DNA of 8,351 nucleotides from CALCLY01 sp900552775. GTDB lineage: Bacteria; Bacillota; Clostridia; UMGS1883; UMGS1540. Location: contig CALCLY010000039.1 in NCBI GenBank assembly GCA_937966555.1, positions 1 through 8,351 of the forward strand. The letters are read 5' to 3'. The position numbers were made by a program, and so were the translations under genes. Shown piece after piece: positions 7,001 through 8,351 of this stretch; the stretch's first letter is position 1, and each line of letters starts with the position of its first letter. The notes under the pieces were generated by a model. The model was not told where the DNA came from and ran no database searches. It was given only the letters and a program-made list of their open reading frames with translations.

Positions 7001-7956
7001 TTCAAAGCGGTAAATGGAGCGTTAACAAAATGTTTGATTACACAACAAACGGTGCGTGGATTGTAGAAAATAATAAGTCTATAAACATTGTTAAGTCAAA
7101 TATGGCAAAGAACAATATTCGCTTTACGAGGTATGCATTTAAGCAAACCGGTGGTTTGTTTGACCAAAATCCGCTTAAAAAAGGTTTGGGACAGGTGCCT
7201 CGTAAAAAGGATATGGACATTGATAAATATGGTGGATACAATAAACCGTCATCAGCATATTTTGCTTTTGTTGAATACAAAAACAGTAAAGGAGAAATTG
7301 TTCGTTCTTTTGAACCTGTTGATTTATATGCTGAAAAGGAATATATAAGGAATCCACAGGAGTTCATAAAACGCAAGCTCGGAGTTGATTATGTTAAAAT
7401 TATCATTCCTTGCGTTAAATACAATGCTCTTATCAGTATTAATGGTTTCAGAATGCACATAAGTAGTAAGAGTAGCGGAGGAGCAAATTTGATCTGTAAA
7501 CCTGCTGTTCAACTTGTTGTTAGTCAAGAACAAGAAAAATATATTAAGAAAATTTCAAGCTATCTTGCTAAATGTGCAGAGCTGAGAAAAGAAAAAGAAA
7601 TAACGTCCTTTGACGGAATAACAGAAAAAGATAACGCGGATTTATATGAAGCCCTTAAGCACAAGACTAATCATACGATCTACAACGTTAAATTTTCAAA
7701 ATTGGCAAATATATTGATTGACAAGCAATGTGAATTTGAGGGCTTATCACTCTATGAACAATGTTATATACTTATGCAGATAATCAACATTCTCCACGCA
7801 AATGTTATGAGTGGTGATTTATCGGCAATAGGTGAGGCTAAAAAGAGTGGGGTAACTACAATCAGCAATAAAATGCAGCCAAGTTACAAGACCGTAAAAC
7901 TTATTAACCAGTCAATCTCCGGGCTTTTTGAGCAGGAAATAGATCTTTTAAAATAA
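4012..7956 (+). CDS. cas9: CRISPR-associated endonuclease Cas9 (type II, probably II-A)
   Basis: RNA-guided DNA endonuclease of 1314 residues, close to the ~1370 of S. pyogenes Cas9. I chose ATG 4012 because GAGGT (4001-4005) precedes it by six bases; a TTG at 3994 would lie upstream of that site. Order: RuvC-I LGLDLGTDSIGWAV with Asp9; arginine-rich bridge helix (about 44-70, RSSRRRLERNKYR); long REC lobe (about 75-700); RuvC-II IFIEVARDE with Glu758; HNH domain with YDIDHIFPRS (Asp838, His839) and Asn862; RuvC-III FHHAKDAYLN with His970 and Asp973; then a PAM-interacting region (about 1085-1314) ending LINQSISGLFEQEIDLLK. All nuclease residues are present at positions nearly equal to those of the S. 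pyogenes enzyme, so it should cut both strands. The PAM cannot be read off. No stop or frame break is seen. The tracrRNA gene diverges upstream and cas1 follows after 13 bases. Confidence 0.97.
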   Translation: MENYYLGLDLGTDSIGWAVTDKNYNIPKFKGNSMWGIRLLEGGNTAVERREFRSSRRRLERNKYRLNCLEMLFNEEISKKDIAFFQRLKDSALYDGDKNVSGKYSLFNDPDYTDKDYYKKYPTIYHLRKELIESVEPHDVRLVFLALHHIIKNRGHFLFDNDDLGKNGNFDFTAIFTELNEYIKSNSNYESEGFSCNDLKPVEDIIKNSSLTSSKKKEALIKEFALNKKVDVFEVAIVTLLSGATAKAKDLFNTDKYDDTEGKSICFKSGYDDKATTYESVFGENFELIEKLKAIYDWAILADILNGKEYISYAKVDTYEKHKRDLKLLKEYVKAYVPEKYSHIFNENSDKVSNYLSYSGYSSKNPVMKKCDQETFCDFLRKQLPKELLDEKYAQMYKEIETSSFMPKAVTKDNSVIPMQLNRAELEAILSNAKNYLPFLADRDSSGKTVSEKIIDIFKYRIPYYVGPLNKHSEKSWLVRTGEKIYPWNFENVVDADNSAEKFINNLTSKCTYLPKEDVIPKNSLLYSAFTVLNEINNIKIDGEEISVELKQGIYKDLFEKSNKVKVFDLKKYLASNGYMNIEITGIDTTIKGSLKPFIDLQNIDLSYSDKEEIIKSVTIFGDDKKLLKNRLKRLYGDRLTADDIKKISKLKYTGWSRLSEKFLTGIEAVLPSTGEYTNIIHALWETNDNLMQLLSSNYDFRKKIDEENGDSTFTSLRKEIDNLYVSPKIKRPIYQAMQIVEEIVKIQGHDPKKIFIEVARDEGEKKRTVSRKQKLIELYKYCKKDEQKLYEQLCNTDENDFRRDALYLYYTQLGKCMYTGKPIELSEIYNNNIYDIDHIFPRSKIKDDSLNNRVLVLKAENAKKGNIYPINSSIRNNMLPFWKTLFDKGLISKEKFERLVRNQPLTDEELSSFVSRQLVETRQSTKAVAQLLKKRYHDTAVEYIKASLVSDFRQENDFVKSRDVNDFHHAKDAYLNIVVGNVYTVRSHLAHFIDNVQSGKWSVNKMFDYTTNGAWIVENNKSINIVKSNMAKNNIRFTRYAFKQTGGLFDQNPLKKGLGQVPRKKDMDIDKYGGYNKPSSAYFAFVEYKNSKGEIVRSFEPVDLYAEKEYIRNPQEFIKRKLGVDYVKIIIPCVKYNALISINGFRMHISSKSSGGANLICKPAVQLVVSQEQEKYIKKISSYLAKCAELRKEKEITSFDGITEKDNADLYEALKHKTNHTIYNVKFSKLANILIDKQCEFEGLSLYEQCYILMQIINILHANVMSGDLSAIGEAKKSGVTTISNKMQPSYKTVKLINQSISGLFEQEIDLLK

Positions 7957-7969
7957 GGAGATAGTTATT

Positions 7970-8251
7970 ATGGGATGGAGGACGGTAGTAGTTTCAAAGC
8001 CATCTAAACTTGATCTGAGGCTTGGCTATATGGTTGTCCGTGATGTTGAATCAAATGTACAAGTGCATATAAGCGAAATTTCAGTTTTAATTATTGAAAA
8101 CACTGCGTCCTCCCTTATTACTGCTCTTCTTTGAGAACTGACTAAACAAAAGATAAAAGTAATATTTTGTGATGAAAAGCAAAATCCTTCCTCCGAACTT
8201 GTCTCATATTATGGCTGTCACGATTGTTCTTTAAAATTTAAAAATAAAGTT
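7970..8251 (+). pseudogene. cas1: cas1, interrupted by in-frame TGA and truncated
   Basis: It starts at ATG 7970, nine bases after AAGGAG, which overlaps the cas9 stop region, as in a cas operon. The product begins MGWRTVVVSKPSKLDL, with HISEISVLIIENTASSL further on, typical of type II Cas1. After 54 codons there is TGA (8132-8134), but the same frame continues with family sequence: ELTKQKIKVIFCDEKQNPSS, then ELVSYYGCHDCSLKFKNKV. Beyond about 8251 the frame stays open to the edge but no longer resembles Cas1, where an IxW-type segment is expected. Cas1 with Cas2 inserts new spacers; its catalytic Glu, His and Asp lie in the missing later part. So there are two lesions, a nonsense codon and loss of the remainder. 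A sequencing error could explain the TGA but not the loss of resemblance. Confidence 0.85.
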
Positions 8252-8351
8252 TGCTTTATTTCTAACTTCTTTGACTTAAGTTTTTCAATACCGACACTTG
8301 CAACGGTGTACAAAGGGAACATAATAAAAAACTTAATAATGGACTGCCAAT
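8218..8351 (-). other. Possible C-terminal end of an unknown minus-strand gene
   Basis: The minus-strand frame entering from the window edge is open for 43 codons and ends at TGA 8220-8218. It reads WQSIIKFFIMFPLYTVASVG and then a lysine-rich IEKLKSKKLEIKQ stretch. The hydrophobic-then-basic pattern looks protein-like, and its start coincides roughly with the loss of Cas1 resemblance on the other strand. No family is recognised, and a chance frame is possible in DNA this AT-rich. Confidence 0.2.

Noticed and set aside
8132..8134. Reassigned TGA (Trp, Gly or selenocysteine) in cas1
   Set aside because: TGG is used for Trp in cas9, cas1 does not otherwise recover its family sequence to the edge, and TGA also terminates frames nearby. 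A nonsense mutation is the simpler reading.
1..8351. CRISPR array within the window
   Set aside because: No regularly spaced direct repeats were found. The repeat-like segment at 3926-3965 is the single anti-repeat of the tracrRNA.

Overview
The window reads as a patchwork from a low-GC Clostridia-type Firmicute, probably gut-associated. The basis is protein family resemblance (DUF4368-type large serine recombinase, Clostridia-style type II Cas9, IS200-like tnpA), strong AGGAGG-type ribosome binding sites and the AT-rich codon use of cas9. The first ~1.02 kb is clearly more GC-rich than the rest and has a different history, or the contig is chimeric at that point.

Layout. (1) 1-1023, minus strand: the 3' part of an exporter-type ABC transporter gene. 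It is cut at its 5' side and has the Walker B aspartate replaced by glycine. (2) 1021-1068: an abrupt junction bracketed by a TTGTCAA/TTGACAA inverted repeat. (3) 1068-2651, plus strand: a large serine recombinase missing its N-terminus, including the catalytic serine. (4) 2647-3716: a scrap yard. It holds a piece of a tyrosine integrase, an extended -10 promoter flanked by two small palindromes, an IS200-like tnpA remnant with its hairpin-controlled leader, the signal-peptide start of a secreted protein whose start codon is ATT, and a frameshifted C-terminal half of a second tyrosine integrase. (5) 3844-4000, minus strand: a well-formed tracrRNA gene with a consensus promoter, anti-repeat, stem-loops and terminator. 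(6) 4012-7956, plus strand: an intact 1314-residue Cas9 with all RuvC and HNH catalytic residues. (7) 7970 onward: cas1, broken by an in-frame TGA and losing family resemblance after about 94 codons.

Functional reading. The one complete module is tracrRNA plus cas9. The order tracrRNA (divergent), cas9, cas1 and the Cas9 length suggest type II-A, but cas2, csn2 and a CRISPR array are not visible. From the tracrRNA, the partner CRISPR repeat should begin with something close to GTTTGAGAGTAGTG. The broken cas1 suggests that spacer acquisition is lost at this locus, while interference could persist if crRNAs come from an array outside the window. The tracrRNA promoter -35 box sits in the cas9 leader, so the two transcription units are physically interlocked. 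All assignments come from reading motifs; no database search was possible.
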